Assembly (NCBI GenBank): GCA_007118795.1
Contig: SKQX01000277.1
Location: forward strand, 1-7,446
From: Thermoflexales bacterium
GTDB taxonomy: Bacteria > Chloroflexota > Anaerolineae > B4-G1
Reading direction: 5' to 3'
DNA: 7,446 bases
The position numbers and the translations under genes are program-made. Below the pieces are notes generated by a model. It searched no databases, was not told the origin of the DNA, and saw only the letters and a program-made list of their open reading frames with translations. Below are positions 6,182 to 7,446 of the stretch, piece after piece. Every line of letters starts with the position of its first letter. Positions within the stretch are counted from its first letter, which is position 1.

Positions 6182-6198
6182 TTTCAGCTGCCTGGTGC

Positions 6199-6227
6199 TG
6201 GACAGGAGGAGGGGGACCGAGTATACT
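6199..6227 (+). promoter_or_regulatory. Sigma-70-type promoter for the iron-sulfur protein gene
   Basis: TGGACA at 6199-6204 and TATACT at 6222-6227 each differ from consensus by one base and are 17 bases apart, the optimum. Transcription would start near 6234, giving a leader of roughly 28 bases before TTG 6262. It stands out in such GC-rich sequence and lies right after the hairpin, so the iron-sulfur protein and HAD genes probably form their own transcription unit. Confidence 0.6.
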
Positions 6228-6261
6228 TGCGGGTCGTTGAAACCAACCAAGGGGGACGCTA

Positions 6262-7098
6262 TTGGCGCGGTCTGAGATCTTCTATGAAACCATCATGGCA
6301 CTGTGGCCGCTGAGCAGACTCCTCTATCGACTGGGGAACAGGCCGCTTTTGAGGGGGCTATCGCGGCCATTCTTCCGGGCGCTGAACAGCGAGGCGATCA
6401 TCATCCCCGTGCACGAGACGATCTCGGAACCGGAGAGCGTGGTGCTGCCCTACCCGCTGCTGACGCCGCTGATTGAGGGTGTGGACACCCGCTTCTTGAT
6501 GAGCGAGTGTATGTGTCGGCGGGGAGAGGGTTGCCAGGCTTTCCCACAGGACCTGGGGTGTCTTTTCCTGGGTCCCGGAACGATGCAGATCCGGCCCTCG
6601 AAGGGGCGTTGGGTGAGGGCGGAGGAGGCGATGGCGCACGTGGAACAGGCCATGGAGATCGGGCTGGTACCCCTGGTCGTCCACACCCCTTTCGACGGGC
6701 TGATGCTGGGGATCCCTTATCGGGAGATGGTGGGGATATGCTTCTGCTGTGAGTGCTGCTGTACGGTGCAGCAAGGGTTACGGCTGGGGCCGCCGGCGTT
6801 CTGGGATATCGTGGGGCGTCTGCCGGGGCTGGCGGTGGGGGTCACGGAAGAGTGTGTCCGCTGCGGAGCCTGTGAGGAGATCTGTCACGTGGGGGCCCTC
6901 CTGGCGTCCAACGGCCGCATGAAAGTCGACACCGCCCGCTGCAAGGCCTGCGGGCGGTGTGTGGGTGCGTGCCCGGTGGGGGCGATCCGGATGGAGATCC
7001 AAGACACCGAGGCCGCGGTGGATCAGTTTCTGAGCCGCATCGCTCGCCGGGCCGAGATCGGGCTGCGAAGCGGCATGCTGGCTCGGGAGGGTAGGTAG
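6262..7098 (+). CDS. Cys-rich protein with two C-terminal 4Fe-4S ferredoxin motifs
   Basis: The product is 278 residues if translation starts at TTG 6262, six bases after AAGGGGG (6249-6255). ATG 6295 is in frame but has no Shine-Dalgarno. The C-terminus carries two typical CxxCxxCxxxC motifs (Cys 198, 201, 204, 208 and 227, 230, 233, 237), enough for two [4Fe-4S] clusters. Upstream are CMCRRGEGC (83-91) with Cys100 nine residues on, and the dense ICFCCECCC block (Cys160, 162, 163, 165, 166, 167), eighteen cysteines in all. No transmembrane segment or signal peptide is evident; Leu- and Arg-rich N-terminal helices (about 10-40) could be amphipathic. I recall similar CxCR plus CxCCxCC layouts in uncharacterised anaerobe ferredoxins. 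Electron transfer is likely, the partner unknown. It lies 139 bases after etfA but has its own promoter. The HAD gene follows after six bases. Confidence 0.85.
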   Translation: MARSEIFYETIMALWPLSRLLYRLGNRPLLRGLSRPFFRALNSEAIIIPVHETISEPESVVLPYPLLTPLIEGVDTRFLMSECMCRRGEGCQAFPQDLGCLFLGPGTMQIRPSKGRWVRAEEAMAHVEQAMEIGLVPLVVHTPFDGLMLGIPYREMVGICFCCECCCTVQQGLRLGPPAFWDIVGRLPGLAVGVTEECVRCGACEEICHVGALLASNGRMKVDTARCKACGRCVGACPVGAIRMEIQDTEAAVDQFLSRIARRAEIGLRSGMLAREGR

Positions 7099-7104
7099 GC
7101 TAAC

Positions 7105-7446
7105 ATGGCATTCGAGTTGATCGTCTTCGATCTTGACAATACGCTCTACCCGCGCGGGAGCGGGGTTATGGAGGCCATCGGAGACCAGATCCAGGCCTGG
7201 GTGCGGAAGGAGCTGGATCTGAGTCCGCAGGCAGCGACCGAGGTGCGGCAGCGGTATCTGCGTCAGTACGGAACCACGATGGGCGGGCTGATAGCGGAGC
7301 AGGGCGTGGATATCGGCCGATATCTAAGCTTCGTGCACGACATTCCGGTGGAGGACTACCTGGAGCCCAATCCGGCCCTGGCGAGGATGCTGGCGGAGAT
7401 TCCGCTGCGCAAAGTCATCTATACCAACGCCACGGTCGAGCACGGC
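7105..7446 (+). CDS. HAD-superfamily phosphatase, pyrimidine 5'-nucleotidase (SDT1-like) family, 3'-truncated by window edge
   Basis: The first 114 residues are visible and the frame runs off the end. HAD motif I is VFDLDNTLYP (7-16), with the nucleophile Asp9 and acid Asp11; motif II is YTNAT (106-110). Between them SGVMEAIG (19-26), QYGTTMGGL (54-62) and YLSFVHDIP (73-81) match the subfamily that includes yeast Sdt1, which dephosphorylates pyrimidine nucleoside monophosphates. The usual full length is about 210-240 residues. It begins six bases after the iron-sulfur gene stop, with AGG at 7097-7099 as a weak Shine-Dalgarno, so it is probably translated from the same mRNA. Neighbours suggest no shared pathway. 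Motifs III and IV lie outside the window. Confidence 0.88.
   Translation, partial: MAFELIVFDLDNTLYPRGSGVMEAIGDQIQAWVRKELDLSPQAATEVRQRYLRQYGTTMGGLIAEQGVDIGRYLSFVHDIPVEDYLEPNPALARMLAEIPLRKVIYTNATVEHG

Overview
The window is GC-rich bacterial chromosome with strong G/C preference at third codon positions. All six genes I can place, plus one cut by each edge where relevant, lie on the + strand. I see no rRNA, tRNA, transposase, phage or plasmid gene. The mix of a four-helix-bundle (S23-type) protein, an acyl-CoA oxidation cluster, an SDT1-like HAD phosphatase and octamer arrays of the GATTGGTA type recalls Chloroflexota (Anaerolineae, Caldilineae and relatives). That assignment is inference from memory, not a search result.

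Layout: (1) 1-357, the 3' end of a four-helix-bundle protein gene. (2) 349-720, an intergenic region built largely from degenerate 8-bp tandem units, with a forward array at the 5' end and an inverted array abutting the next ribosome binding site. (3) 733-1533, an enoyl-CoA hydratase with both catalytic glutamates. (4) 1534-1860, another forward octamer array and a small dyad. (5) 1861-6122, two tandem acyl-CoA dehydrogenase-family genes followed by etfB and etfA. (6) 6123-6261, a hairpin that could terminate transcription, then a good sigma-70-type promoter. (7) 6262-7098, an 18-cysteine iron-sulfur protein starting at TTG. (8) 7105 to the end, the N-terminal part of a pyrimidine 5'-nucleotidase-like HAD phosphatase.

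Working together: the dehydrogenase pair would oxidise an acyl-CoA to the enoyl-CoA, the hydratase would add water, and EtfAB would take the electrons. The module is not ordinary in detail. The first dehydrogenase has Gly where the family has its catalytic Glu, while the second is canonical, which suggests a heteromeric enzyme. EtfA keeps the fold landmarks but has lost many of the residues that hold FAD, and EtfB has lost its Lys-rich recognition-loop region. The iron-sulfur protein has a separate promoter, so its link to the ETF is only positional.

The best candidates for something undescribed are this divergent dehydrogenase/ETF module and the oriented 8-bp arrays that sit just after stop codons or just before a ribosome binding site.
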